DNA of 64,000 nt, taken from assembly GCA_026874595.1 (NCBI GenBank), contig CM049309.1:44717079-44781078 (forward strand), in the 5' to 3' direction. Position 1 is the first letter of the stretch; every line of letters begins with the position of its first letter. The translations under genes were made by a program, and so were the position numbers. The notes beneath the pieces are model-generated. The model searched no databases and was not told where the DNA came from. It saw nothing but the letters and a program-made list of their open reading frames with translations. Shown here one piece after another: positions 13,001 to 25,300 of this stretch. Source of the DNA: Sipunculus nudus. Its lineage: Eukaryota; Annelida; Sipuncula; Golfingiida; Sipunculidae.

Positions 13001-14980
13001 TATTTTGGCAAAGGATTTTAACAACAGCATCGTCACCTTAACTTTTGTCCCTTATGTGACTTTTCATGAACAATGATTTGAGGAATTATCTTTTTTTTAA
13101 TTATAAAATAGCATATAGTTATTTTGTCAACATTTTGGCAGTCAATCACACACTATTCATGTACACTTATAACATAATTTGAACAAAATATGAGAAGAAA
13201 TAAAAAAAAACTTTTCAGTCTAACAATTTCTTCTCTAAGTGCAAACACTTTTGAAGTATGATTTAAATGCCCAAATGGAAGAGCATAACTTGTATCCTAA
13301 ATTTTTTTCAGAACACCATAATAGTAATCTTGGTGTTTAGGAAAAAATGTGTTTATCCCTAAAACATACAGGCAATCTTTCATACAAGAATATTGTACTT
13401 AGCACCTGGACTTTAATGAACATGCCTAGTCTGCAGGATGCAGAGGTAACATTGGTGGTGTTATAATTATAAGGTGTGTTAATTATCGACTTTACTCATC
13501 AGAACTGTAGTTAAAACTATATTTGTAACATACTGTTTTAAATATCCCTGAAACATATCTCAGATTCTTAAATTTTTTAAAACTGTGTCCCAAAATATTT
13601 GCTTTTAATCAGTGTATGATATTTAATGTGGACCCACTGAAACCAAACACCTTTCATTTAAAACTACAGTTACCTCAAATGTTCCATGTCTACTTGCCCT
13701 AGGATCTGAAAGGGAAGTAATAATACTTGGGATCAACAGCTACTTGAGAACTGCTGTGATAAATTGGGCGTTGTTTTATCACTCAACGCAAGTATGAAGG
13801 TAGTACTTTCTACATGCAGATGATACTCCAGGAGGAAAGCACTAATTTATAACACCATACATATTTCCATTGTCAATAGGTTTCAACTGTCTTTAACTAT
13901 GAATATATATAAGAAAAGAAAAACCAACTAAGCCCTGATGTATGTGTGTACACATACATACATACTTACATATATATTTGGCATTTCCAGTAAATCTGGA
14001 ATAGGAAATGACTGAAATGAACCCTTGTACATACTAAATACCTCAAAGTGCTATATCAAAGAAATGTATGCATACATCATTCCATAAATCTACATTTGTG
14101 TGCATCACCTACAGATACAAATATCCACACAGAAGAATTCAAGAGGCACATCCAGATTACAAATATATTCTTGTATGCCTAAATATGTAAAACATCCTTA
14201 TGCCTACACACATACACAATCTCCCATTGTGCCAAAATTCTGCTGCTATTGTGAGTACAGTAAAACCTCAATCATTCACCAACAGAAGGACCACATCTTA
14301 AACTGGCAGAAAGTGAGGGTGGCAAATTTTGAGCACAAATAATACCATTGTTTTATATATATACCAGTGGCTACGTAATGAATTTTATTACAATTGTGTC
14401 ATGACCATGAAAGCAGTAAGAGAACACGGTCATGTGACACATCTGCGGTTTTGGTCAATAACAATTTGGCAAAAGGTGAATTTGGTGCATGAACAAGTGG
14501 CAGATAAATGAGGTTTATGGTATACTGCACAATGGTATTCCCAAAGGACTTAACAATGGTGATGGCAATCTGGCAGAACACATTTTATGTTGTGACATAC
14601 AAAAAAAATCACATAATGTTGAGACAATCTACTGTAACATCCAATGAATTGATGAAATTTACTGATAATCAGTCTTCTGATGTTCTCCTGGACAGTGAAC
14701 ATTTGAAGTAACACATGGATGACGCATTTAAGTAAACATAATACCATTCCGATTTTAAAAAGCACCACTTTTACTTGCTGTATAATATTAAATTTCCTAT
14801 TTTTGGCATAAATGCACTGAAAAAAAATTACTTTTAACATTTGAACAAGATCATTTGTTTAACTCCCTACAAAATACAGGTCACTAAAGGTAAGTTACTG
14901 CATGTATCAAACACCTGGAAAGTAATCCTGGAACTTGTTCAAAATTAAGAGTTAATCCTGGGTACACATATTGATCATTA
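7005..14980. other. AT-rich intergenic stretch, no gene seen
   Basis: About 8 kb with no exon I can support on either strand. Open frames here are short and Lys/Ile/His-rich, as expected for AT-rich noise. One example at 9194-9448 is driven by A-runs. Minor structure includes a tRNA-like patch at 7331-7402 and a locally duplicated roughly 60-bp unit around 8345-8440 (CTATCATGAATATTCAA twice). The 3' UTR of MTDH, transcribed leftward, could reach into the right part of this stretch. Confidence 0.5.
7331..7402 (+). repeat. tRNA-like patch, possible old SINE head
   Basis: GCTTAGTGGCTGAGGTGTTT resembles an A box with a Leu/Ser-type D arm. GGAGTTTAATTCCCAC about 35 bases later resembles a B box and T arm (GGTTCAAATCCC). 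The intervening stem-loop is poor and no acceptor stem closes, so a functional tRNA is unlikely. Confidence 0.35.
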
Positions 14981-14984
14981 TCAT

Positions 14985-15580
14985 TCTAGTGAGTGTACAT
15001 GCAGATCATTATAGCCCAGGTTGATCACAGCCCTGGTTGTGTATACATCCAGAGATGACCATGACATTGTTTTTGTATACATCCAGATGATCATGGCCCT
15101 GTAAGTGTATACACCCAGATGGATTACAGCCCTGGTTGTGTATACATTGTATACATCCAGCTGATCATTATTTTGGTTGTTCTTCACTGAGATGACCAAG
15201 ATCCTGATTGTGTATACATCCAGCTGATCAGTCTTGGTTGTGTATACATTGTATACATCCAGCTGATCATTATTCTGGTTGTTCTTTACTGAGATGACCA
15301 ATATCCTGATTGTGTATACATCCAGATGATCATGATTTTGTTTTTGTACACATAGATGATCAAGGCCCTGGTTTTGTATACATCCAGATGATCACAGCCA
15401 GGGCTGGGGCTTGGTTTACAGTGTATACATCTAGATGATCATTATTCTGGTTGTTGTACATTGAGATGATCCAGTTCCTAGTTGTGTATACATCCAGATG
15501 ATCCAGAATACCTATGGTGGCACTGGCTGTGTATACATAAATATGATCCCTCCTGTTCATGTATACATTAATGTGAGCAA
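14985..15580 (-). repeat. Minisatellite with GTATACATCCAGATGATCA units
   Basis: About 14 irregular copies of a unit built around 'TGTGTATACATCCAGATGATCA', spaced about 30-70 bases apart. Some contain a local duplication (GTATACATTGTATACATCC). Sub-patterns such as TTCTTCACTGAGATGACCA recur, so there is a larger, partly ordered unit. Minus-strand open frames across it (repeated 'LDVYT') come from the repeat and are not genes. Confidence 0.85.
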
Positions 15581-15724
15581 TGTCCAGCATGGAGACAGAT
15601 TTCTAAGCTTTAGGGACAGGCTATCTTAACCTGCTATATGGTGCAACAGACTTAGTTCCAATTCTAAAATATTTGATGAAGATGCAATACCTATACCTAT
15701 TACATCACTGATAATGAAAATATA

Positions 15725-16094
15725 TTTATTTCGCTTTTTTAACAATCTCATTTAAGTAACCATATAAGTCCTGTGGATAACAAAAGTGCTTATTCAGCAA
15801 GTTTAAAAGGCAACTGGAGCTGACCACATTAAATATAATAACACTATTAACAACTTCAGTTTAATGCATACACTAAATATACATTAACAGGCATTCATAC
15901 AATTCATGCACTGTAATAACAAACAAAATAGGTATTCAATATGTGGGAGCATAAATAGATATCTCATACACCACTACATTTGACAGATGTGGAAAAAGTC
16001 TTGACAAAAATAATCTGTATATATCTTTTTCATAAGGCCCATAAAAAGGACCTCCTCCATTTTATCTTTCAGAGACTCTTTGTGGCATTTTAAT
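15725..16094 (-). terminator. Candidate MTDH polyadenylation signals
   Basis: On the minus strand an ATTAAA lies at 16089-16094, about 155 bases after the MTDH stop. A canonical AATAAA lies at 15725-15730, about 520 bases after the stop. Which one is used, or whether a more distal one is, cannot be told from sequence. Confidence 0.35.
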
Positions 16095-16247
16095 ATATAT
16101 ATTTTTTTTTTTGGCAACTGGCCAGGAATTTTTGCACCACCACCCCAAACCCTGATGCTGCAGCATCCTACAAGACTGGCTGATAGTTCACCGAGAACGT
16201 TCTCATCCGTGACATCTTCTCCTCTCCTCATTCCCATCCTCCCATCA

Positions 16248-16306
16248 TCAGTTCTCTCTTCTTACTTTCCTCTTTTTCTGTCTGGCAGGTTTAGCTTCTT
16301 GCCAGT
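16248..16306 (-). CDS. MTDH: MTDH terminal coding exon 9
   Basis: The acceptor is a T-rich tract with CCTACTACAG. The first two bases complete an Asp codon. Then WQEAKPARQKKRKVRREN and TGA at 16248-16250 follow. The aromatic-then-basic tail matches the vertebrate MTDH C-terminus (SWESPKQ...KARRET). Phase 1 agrees exactly with exon 8. Confidence 0.85.
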
Positions 16307-19300
16307 CTGTAGTAGGATAAAAAAATATGTACACTAACTAAGATATATTTAGCACTGACTAAATGTTATGTTCATATTCCATGACCAGAAAAAAAAAACA
16401 AGGTCTGGTTATCAGGCACTTTTTTCAGAAATCAATGCAGGCTAGTGATTTTTTTTTTTTACCCTTTTTTGTATGTTTAAAAAAATGTCATATGATCAGG
16501 AAAAAGCGTGATAATAACAGATTTGTTTTTGTTTAACAAGTAAGAGCACTACATAACAATGGAAATTTGATCAAAATTGTTTTATTTTTTCTCCTTGAAA
16601 GAAATGTCCGAGGGGCTGGAGCTCAAAATTAGCAAGTTTCTATTGAAAATAAAAATAACAAGTGACCCATGGGTCATGACGCTCAGCTGACTGGGAAGAG
16701 ATTCGCAAAAGGAAATTTTATCATCAGAATGGTAGTATATACCCATTCAACTGAAGCATCAAACAGATTAACCAACAGGCCAAGATTTAGTCTGTATTTA
16801 TATATCTCAAAAATAGAGAAAAATGTGTAAACTTTTAAAACTAGAATACGGGTAACCGACAAGTGACTACATGTATCTGCCAAAATTGGATAGTGAGGCA
16901 TGGATTGAGTGGCAAGGGGAAATAGAGTGAGGTATGTTGCATATTAGCATGGATGTCTGCAGCCTAAATGTTTATGTAGGTTGTGCCACCTACCACAAAT
17001 CCAGAAAGCTGTCCAAGTTGTATACACCTGCAAAATTTTAGGCAGAAAAGTCAAACCACTACATGTTTATGAGCGATTTTTGCCCATGGCAGACAAACAG
17101 ACAAACACTGTGCAAAAATCTTTGCAGGTAACCCCTCCAGTTTTGTGTATGATAAAGACCTATGTGAGATCTAAACACATGCACAATTTTGGCCCAATCG
17201 GTCAAATGGTTCCTGAGATATGAGCTTGGATGTGTCCAGCGTTAACTTGAATGTAGGTGGCGCCACCTGTCATAAAATCAAGAAAGCTGTCCACGATGTA
17301 TAAACCTGCAAAATTTTAGGCAGTTATGTCGAACCACTACAGAGAAATGAGTAATTTTAGGCAAAGGCAGACTAACAGACAGACGCTGTGCAAACATTGT
17401 TACAGGTGGCACCACCATTTTTTGTGTATGTTACAGAGCTATCAAAGGGCTACATTTGTATAAATTTTATTTCCTGATCGGTCAAACGGTTCCCGAGATA
17501 TAAGCTTGGATGTCATCAGCGTGAACGTGAACGTAGGTGGCGCCACCTTTCATAAAATCAAGAAAGCTATCCTGGATGTATACACATGACAAATTTCAGG
17601 TGAATTAGTCAATTCACTGCAGAGATATGAGTGATTTTAACCAAAGGCAGATGAACAGATGGACACTGTGCAAACATGGTTACAGGTGGCGCCACCATTT
17701 TTTGTGTATGTTATAAAGCAATCCAAGGGCTACATTTGTATCAATTTTATTTCCTGATCGGTCAAACGGTTCCCGAGATATGAGGGTTTATGAGTGGAAA
17801 CAGACCCACAAATGGACACTGGATAGAGAGGAAAGGTCAGAGGTCAATGCAAATTGGTTAGGCACCAGTTCACATGTGACCCGATAATAGGTGTAAGTTT
17901 GGGAAAAATCGGTCCATTAGTCTCCGAGGAGCTCTCTGGAAACGAACGCCGCCGCGGCGGAGGAACTCGGTCAAAAACATAGTATCCGCAAAACTTCGTT
18001 TTGGCGGATACAAAAATACAGGTGGCTCCATCAGTCTGCAGAAACTAATAAAAACACTTGATGGTCAATATCCATGCAAAAAATCATGGTGATCTCTGCA
18101 TTAGTTGTTCAGATACTTCAGTTTTTGTATCAAATTGTCCATTATTCTGAGGGATACTTCGGAGTCCTATAGCTTGAAGGATATGGGTAACAGAGACCTA
18201 ATTTCAAGTTTCCACAGGCACCTTTCATGGGCCTCCTTGCATGACAAGAATGAAGATTCTAGGTCCAGTTGTTGCGATTTGTACCCTGTTGACAGATAAC
18301 CACATCTTTAAAGGTCTCAAAAAAAAAGAAAAAAATTTGTAAAAATTTGAAAAAAAAATAGAGGTGGCACACCCAGTCTGCAGAAACTGATGGAACAGCT
18401 CATGATCAATATGTATGCCAAAAATCATGACCATCAGTGTTGTAGTTATTGAAATACTGCAGTTTTTGTATCAAATTTTCCATTATTCTGGGGGGGGGGG
18501 GTATTTTGGACCCATACAGCTTAAAGAATATGGGTAACAGAGACCTAATTTCAAGTTTCCATGGAGACTTTTCATGGGTCTCCCTGTGTGTCAAGAATGA
18601 AGATTCTTGGTCCAGTTTTTATGATTTGTGCCCTGTTAACAGATGTTCATATCTTTAAAGGTCTCAAAAATACAGAAAAATTTCGTACAAAAAAACCGAA
18701 CAAATACAGGTGGTGCCACCAGTCTGCAGAAACTTATGAAACACTCCATGATCAATATCCATGCAAACAATTATGGTTATCTCTGCATTAGTTGTTCAGA
18801 TACTTTAGCTTTTGTATCAAATTTTCCATTATTCTGAGCTGTACTTTGGAGTGCCATAGCTCAAAGGATATGGGTAACAGAGACCAAATTTCAGGTTTCC
18901 ATGGAGACTTATCATGGGTCTCCCTGTGTGTCAAGAACGAAGATTCTAGGTCCAGTCGTTACGATTTGTACCCTGTTGACAGATAACTACATCCTTAAAG
19001 GTCTCAAAAATGGAGAAAACAATTCGTGAACATTGAAAAATACAGGTGGCGCCACCAGTCTGCACAAACTGATGAAACATCTCATGATCAATATGTATGT
19101 CGAAAATCATGACCATCAGTGATGTAGTTAATGAGATATTGAAGTTTTTGTATGAAATTTTTGACTATTCTGGGGGGTAATTTTGGGCCCCATAGCTCGA
19201 AGGATATGGGTAACAGAGACCTAATTTCTGGTTTCCATGGAGACTTTTCATAGGTCTCTCAGTGTGTCGAAAATGAAGATTCTAGGTCCAGTCGTTACGA

Positions 19301-22300
19301 TTTGTGCCACGCTAACAGATGACAGCATCCTCAAAGGTCTCAAAAATAGAGGAAAAAATTGTAAAAAATCAAACAGTACAGGTGGCGCCACCAGTCTGCA
19401 GGAACTGATCGAACATCTCATGATCAATATGTATGCCAAAAATGAAGACCATCAGTGATGTAGTTATTGAGATATTGAAGTTTTTGTATGAAATTTTTTA
19501 CTATTCTGGGGGGTACTTTGGGGCCCCATGGCTCAAAGGATATGGGTAACAGAGACCTAATTTCTGGTTTCCAAGGAGATTTTTCATGGACCTCTCAGTG
19601 TGTCAAGAATTAAGATTCTAAGTCCAGTCTTTATGATTTGTGCCTTGTTAACAGATGTTCACATTTTTAAAGGTCTCAAAAATAGAGAAAAAAATTCGTA
19701 AAAAATCGAAAAAAATACATGTGGCGCCACCAGTCTGCAGGAAGTGATGTAACATCTCATGATCAATATGTATGCCAAAAATCATGACCATCAGTCAAGT
19801 AGTTAATGAGATATTGAAGTTTTTGTATGAAATTTTTGACTTTTCTGGGGGGTACTTTGGGGCCACATAGCTCGAAGGATATGGGTAACAGAGACCAAAT
19901 TTCAGGTTTCCATGGAGACTTATCATGGGTCTCCCTGTGTGTCAAGAACGAAGATTCTAGGTCCAGTCGTTACGCTTTGTACCCTGTTGACAGATAACTT
20001 CATCCTTAAAGGTCTCAAAAATGGAGAAAACAATTCGTGAACATTGAAAAATACAGGTGGCGCCACCAGTCTGCACAAACTGATGAAACATCTCATGATC
20101 AATATGTATGTCGAAAATCATGACCATCAGTGATGTAGTTAATGAGATATTGAAGTTTTTGTATGAAATTTTTGACTATTCTGGGGGGTAATTTTGGGCC
20201 CCATAGCTCGAAGGATATGGGTAACAGAGACCTAATTTCTGGTTTCCATGGAGACTTTTCATAGGTCTCTCAGTGTGTCGAAAATGAAGATTCTAGGTCC
20301 AGTTGTTACGATTTGTGCCACGCTAACAGATGACACCATCCTCAAAGGTCTCAAAAATAGAGGAAAAAATCGTAAAAAATCAAACAGTACAGGTGGCGCC
20401 ACCAGTCTGCAGGAACTGATCGAACATCTCATGATCAATATGTATGCCAAAAATGAAGACCATCAGTGATGTAGTTATTGAGATATTGAAGTTTTTGTAT
20501 GAAATTTTTTACTGTTCTGGGGGGTACTTTGGGGCCCCATAGCTCAAAGGATATGGGTAACAGAGACCTAATTTCTGGTTTCCAAGGAGATTTTTCATGG
20601 ACCTCTCAGTGTGTGAAGAATTAAGATTCTAAGTCCAGTCTTTATGATTTGTGCCTTGTTAACAGATGTTCACATTTTTAAAGGTCTCAAAAATAGAGAA
20701 AAAAATTCGTAAAAAATCGAAAAATACAGGTGGCGCCACCAGTCTGCAGGAAGTGATGTAACATCTCATGATCAATATGTATACCAAAAATCATGACCAT
20801 CAGTCAAGTAGTTAATGAGATATTGAAGTTTTTGTATGAAATTTTTGACTTTTCTGGGGGGTATTTGGGGCCACATAGCTCGAAGGATATGGGTAACAGA
20901 GACCTAATTTCTGGTTTCCAAGGAGATTTTTTATGGACCTCTCAGAATCCCAAGTTACAAGGTTCTAGGTCCAGCGGTTACGATTTGTGCCTGGTTAACG
21001 GACGGACAGACGGACGACGGACAAAGAGTGATCGCTATAGCTCAGATGACTTTGTCAGCTGAGCAAAAAAATGTTGAGGCGGGGGTTTAAAATTGATCGA
21101 GTTGGTGCCAGAGAACCATACCTCTTACTTTTTTTGCCTAACAGAGCAACTTTTATGCACCTGAGGTTTATTAATCACAAACACACACACACACACAGAG
21201 TAAGTGAACATAATCTACCAAAATATAGTTATTACAAGAAAATATGCACAAAACGTTATGGCAACATATAGGAGTGGAGCATCCCAAGCAACAGAGGCAT
21301 AATAATGTCTGCTGTATTAAACTGTATGGTCAACATATAAATCAGCAGGACGGTCCTGTGACCTTGAGCTTTGACCTCGTGATGTCTTAATCAAAATTAT
21401 TCTTCCACTATTATAAGGTGATCCAAAGTGAACGATGAAAGGTTTGGGACGAAAAGTTGGGCTTTCTTTAGTGATGGGCCAAATATAAGTCAAGTTTGAA
21501 AACAACATGTCAATCCAAACTGGAGTATTCATACAGAAACAAATTTGCGGACTGTTGGCCCCTGTGACCTTCACCTTGACCTTGTGACCCCAAAATCAAC
21601 AGGGTTCTTCCCCTATTGGTATTTGAGCTATATGTGCCTGTCATTAGCACTTGCTGGTTGGAGTGGTAATACTACTGATGTAATAGCAGGTGCAACTTGA
21701 CCTTTTAAATGGTTCTATTCCTGTTTTGTCCAAAATGACCATGTAGAAACTAAGAGGAATACTGGGCTATCTGTGGTGAGTTAATTAAAGGTTTCGTTAT
21801 GTTTTTCAGTAAAAATATAATTGGGACAGTTTTTCTCATAAATTGAACGGAGCTATTTACTAAGTCCAGTCAAGGTGATCATAACACAAAGGTGAAACTG
21901 ATGCCAGTAGAAGCTTTGGAAATGTTTCCTTAATTATTAATATCACTTAAAATTTCACACATCAAGCAAATAAATGAGTATGCTGAATGGTTTCACATTT
22001 AATATTAGGCTGTGTTCACATATAATACAAATATTTCATGTATTAATACTCAATTTAAATTTCAGAATAAGACCCAAAAATCATAGGCCTTGTGAAACAT
22101 TGAAGAGGGTCATGATACCATGCATTTTAATGTCATGAATATGTAACCAACATATAACACAGATTGCAATTCCCTATGTTTCATTCTTTGTCATTCTTTA
22201 ATATATGTGAAAGTGGTATCACTATATTTAAGGAAACCTGTTTCATATTCACCTCCTAGTTCATCAAAGGAAACAGTAGACTTGGCAGCTGCTTGAGACT

Positions 22301-25300
22301 CTGAGGATTCAGGCTCCTTCACTGGTGCCCCCTGGCTCTCAGCAGGGGAACTAGAACTGTCCTCGGCAGGAATGCTTGCTGCAGCACCTTAATAAACAAA
22401 GTTTCTATTGTTAAACATGAATCCATTATTTGTAAAACTTTTCACAAATAATTATGAAGATAAACTTGTTGATATATTTTTTCTTTAATACAGAGCAATG
22501 TTTGAGGTACCAGATAACATACTAATTGTATGAACTAATGTCATGAAACTAAAAGTTCTATCTTTCAAATGGGTCTTGAATTTGAAGGCAGAAGGGGGTA
22601 GAAATGCCAGTATTTTCTTGTGAGCTAAATTTACCCTGAAGACTGGGAACTTTACAATTATAAACTCTTAAACTCAAATATTATACACTATTATTATTTG
22701 CTGATTTTGTTTGGATACTGTACTGAAAAGAAAGAAAATGCTCAATGATTACGTTATCCAATTTCATAAAGAACATCTTCAATTTTTAGTAGAATGATGA
22801 AAAGGCAATCACTTCAAAATTAAAGCTGAAATTACTAGGTTTGGAAATGGCTGTAAGCATTATCATAAAGCAATTTGCAAGTGCAGTCAAACCTGGCCTA
22901 AAGATCATCGAGGTTGAGTAACCACCTCACAATAACAACCTCTTGTTCACTGTCCCGTTTCATTTTTACTCTATATATAAGAACTCACTTATACGGTCAC
23001 CTTAAAAATGTGACCACTGTTGTAATTTCAAGATTTTACTGTATATTACATGACGAACATGAATTTACCTTTGGATGAAGATGAGCATGAATTTACCTTG
23101 GTTGAAGATGAACAGGAATTTACCTTTGGTTGAAGATGAACATGAATTTACCTTTGGTTGGAGATGAGCATGAATTTATCTTTGGTTGAAGATATACATG
23201 AATATACCTTTGGTTGAAGACAGCATGAATTTATCTTTGGTTGAAGATGAGCAATAATTTACCTTTGGTTGAAGATGAACATGAATTTACCTTTGGTTCA
23301 AGTTGAACATGAATTTACCTTTGGTTGAAGATGAACATGAATTTACCTTTGGTTGAAGATGAACATGAATTTACCTTTGGTTGAAGATGAACATGAATTT
23401 ACCTTTGGTTGAAGATGAGCATGAATTTACCTTTGGTTAAAGATGAACATGAATCACCTTTGGTTGAAGATGAACAGGAATTTACCTTTGGTTGAAGATG
23501 AACATGAGTTTACCTTTGGTTAAAGATGAGCATGAATTTACCTTTGGTTGAAGATGAACATGATTTTCCCTATGGATAAAGATGAACATGAATTTACCTT
23601 TGGTTGAAGATGTAACATCCCTTCCTGAGGAGGGCTCTGTCTGGACTGGAGGACTAGGTTCTGCAGACTGACTAGCTTCAGACTCCTGTAAAATGTACAG
23701 CATTATTATGAAGAAATATCAATCTAAATTGTATTGGCAGTCACAGATTGGCATCATGACATATCACTGTTATTCTGAGAAGAGTTAATATACATGTGAT
23801 TTTGAATTTTGCCAGTTTTTAACATGCTACAATGACTAAACAATCATCCTATACTGGTAAATACAATCCTCATGACTGATATAACACGTTTTCAAATTTA
23901 TTCTTAAAACAACAACAACAGAATTCAGGTTTTATAAAATATGCACTATAAAGTGCATACATGTGTGAATTTCTCTTCGTTTCATTCCTTCACAATGAGG
24001 TTACATGGCCATATTGCTTGTCTGTCTGCTGGTTTGGTAACCATGCAACACCACCTGCTTATGGAGGGTTTAATGTTCGTCTCTTGGAAACACTGACTCT
24101 GCAAGAGGGATGGAATTTGGGTAAATGTTTTGTCTACAAGTCTTGGATCTCTAGGTCTTGGTCTTGGAACTCTTAGTGCCATTCTCAGATCCAATCTTTG
24201 ATTTGCCCTCACATCCAATGGTAAAAGTCTGGGATTGGCTAGTCTAAAATATATAACTGATAAATATTTATGGTATTGACCAGATAAATTAAATTGTTAC
24301 ATTCCTCTTACCGGGTATTTTTCTCTACTCTCTTTACTTTTCCTCTTCTTTTTTGGACTTTTTACTGTAGTAAATTGGTCTGTTGTGTCTGCCCCAGCAG
24401 CCTGTGTACTGGGCTCAGCTGCTGTTGTGGGCTGTGAAGTGCTGCTCTTGCTGGCTTCACCTTTGACCTGGAGGTCACTCGGTGCAGGCTCTTTTTGTGT
24501 AGTTGTTTCTGCTGTCACTGGGGCAGCTGGTTTCTTATCCTTTTTATTCTTCTTTTTAGGTGTTGATTTTTCCTGGGTCGGGGGACTTTTTGGAGCAGGC
24601 TGAAAATTTAAATTTAGCTAATATACTTTAAATTATCATGGCCAGGAAGAGTCAAGGTAAATTATATTTAATCTGAACAAGCTTCTTTAAGGAGTTAACA
24701 CAGGTCTTCAGAGCTCTTTCAGAGGTATAAATTCATAAATGAATTCATCTGATGAGTCACAAATATAACAAAATTATCTCTGTATACTACAATCTGTAAA
24801 TCAATATATGGTTCTTAACACTTTAATTCCTTGGACAGGAAACAGTTTTTGTTTATTCTTTAATTCTTTAATCTTCTTTTGATTCAAGCAAATATACAAA
24901 TAAAATTTAGCCCACACAACAGCATTAATTTCCAAGTACTGAAAAGTTAAACTGAGAAGTTATACCTGTGGTTCAACTGGTTCTTCGACCTTCTTGGCTG
25001 GTTCTGGGGGTGGTGTGTCAGCTACAGCTGGTTTAGCGGCCTGAAAATCAAGACCACACGTCAGATATACAGCACTGTACCTGCATGAAACAGGGACGGC
25101 AGAATCAAGTTTGTAAGATCACAAAAGTCCTTTTGACTGAGTAGATTTAGATTCAGTTTAAACATACTTATTTCAACAGGATAAATTAGTAGCTGAGAAG
25201 GATAACTCATATGCTCTCCTGAACATTCAAAACAACATATATATAACAATGGATTCATTATTGAGATGTGTTTGTAACTTTGTATTATGTTGTCAAAGGA

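Larger units (their letters stand above)
16655..21066 (+). mobile_element. Helentron/HINE-like element, family B, copy 1 (with nested family A)
   Basis: The 5' end carries a palindrome TGACCCATGGGTCA (16663-16676) followed by the subterminal repeat GCTCAGCTGAC (16681-16691). The 3' end is a hairpin, AGCTCAGATGAC-TTT-GTCAGCTGAGC, ending near 21064 and preceded by a run of 'GGACGGACAGACGGACGACGG'. The interior is about nine tandem units of about 337 bp, seen from 18019 to 20990, each with [AC]AGGTGGCGCCACCAGTCTGCA. A complete family A element (16838-18012) is inserted between an early partial unit and the rest. The element lies in MTDH intron 8. It has no coding capacity; the small open frames are repeat-derived. 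Confidence 0.75.

Noticed and set aside
18105-21062. Series of 60-89-codon open frames on both strands
   Set aside because: They recur with the 337-bp and 1011-bp repeat period of family B and have no conserved protein features.
23055-23611. CRISPR-like array of 28-bp repeats
   Set aside because: The repeats are directly adjacent with no spacers, in a eukaryotic intron; it is a minisatellite.
24385-24603. Plus-strand open frame opposite MTDH exon 6
   Set aside because: Antisense shadow of the coding exon; the minus strand has splice sites, phase and homology.
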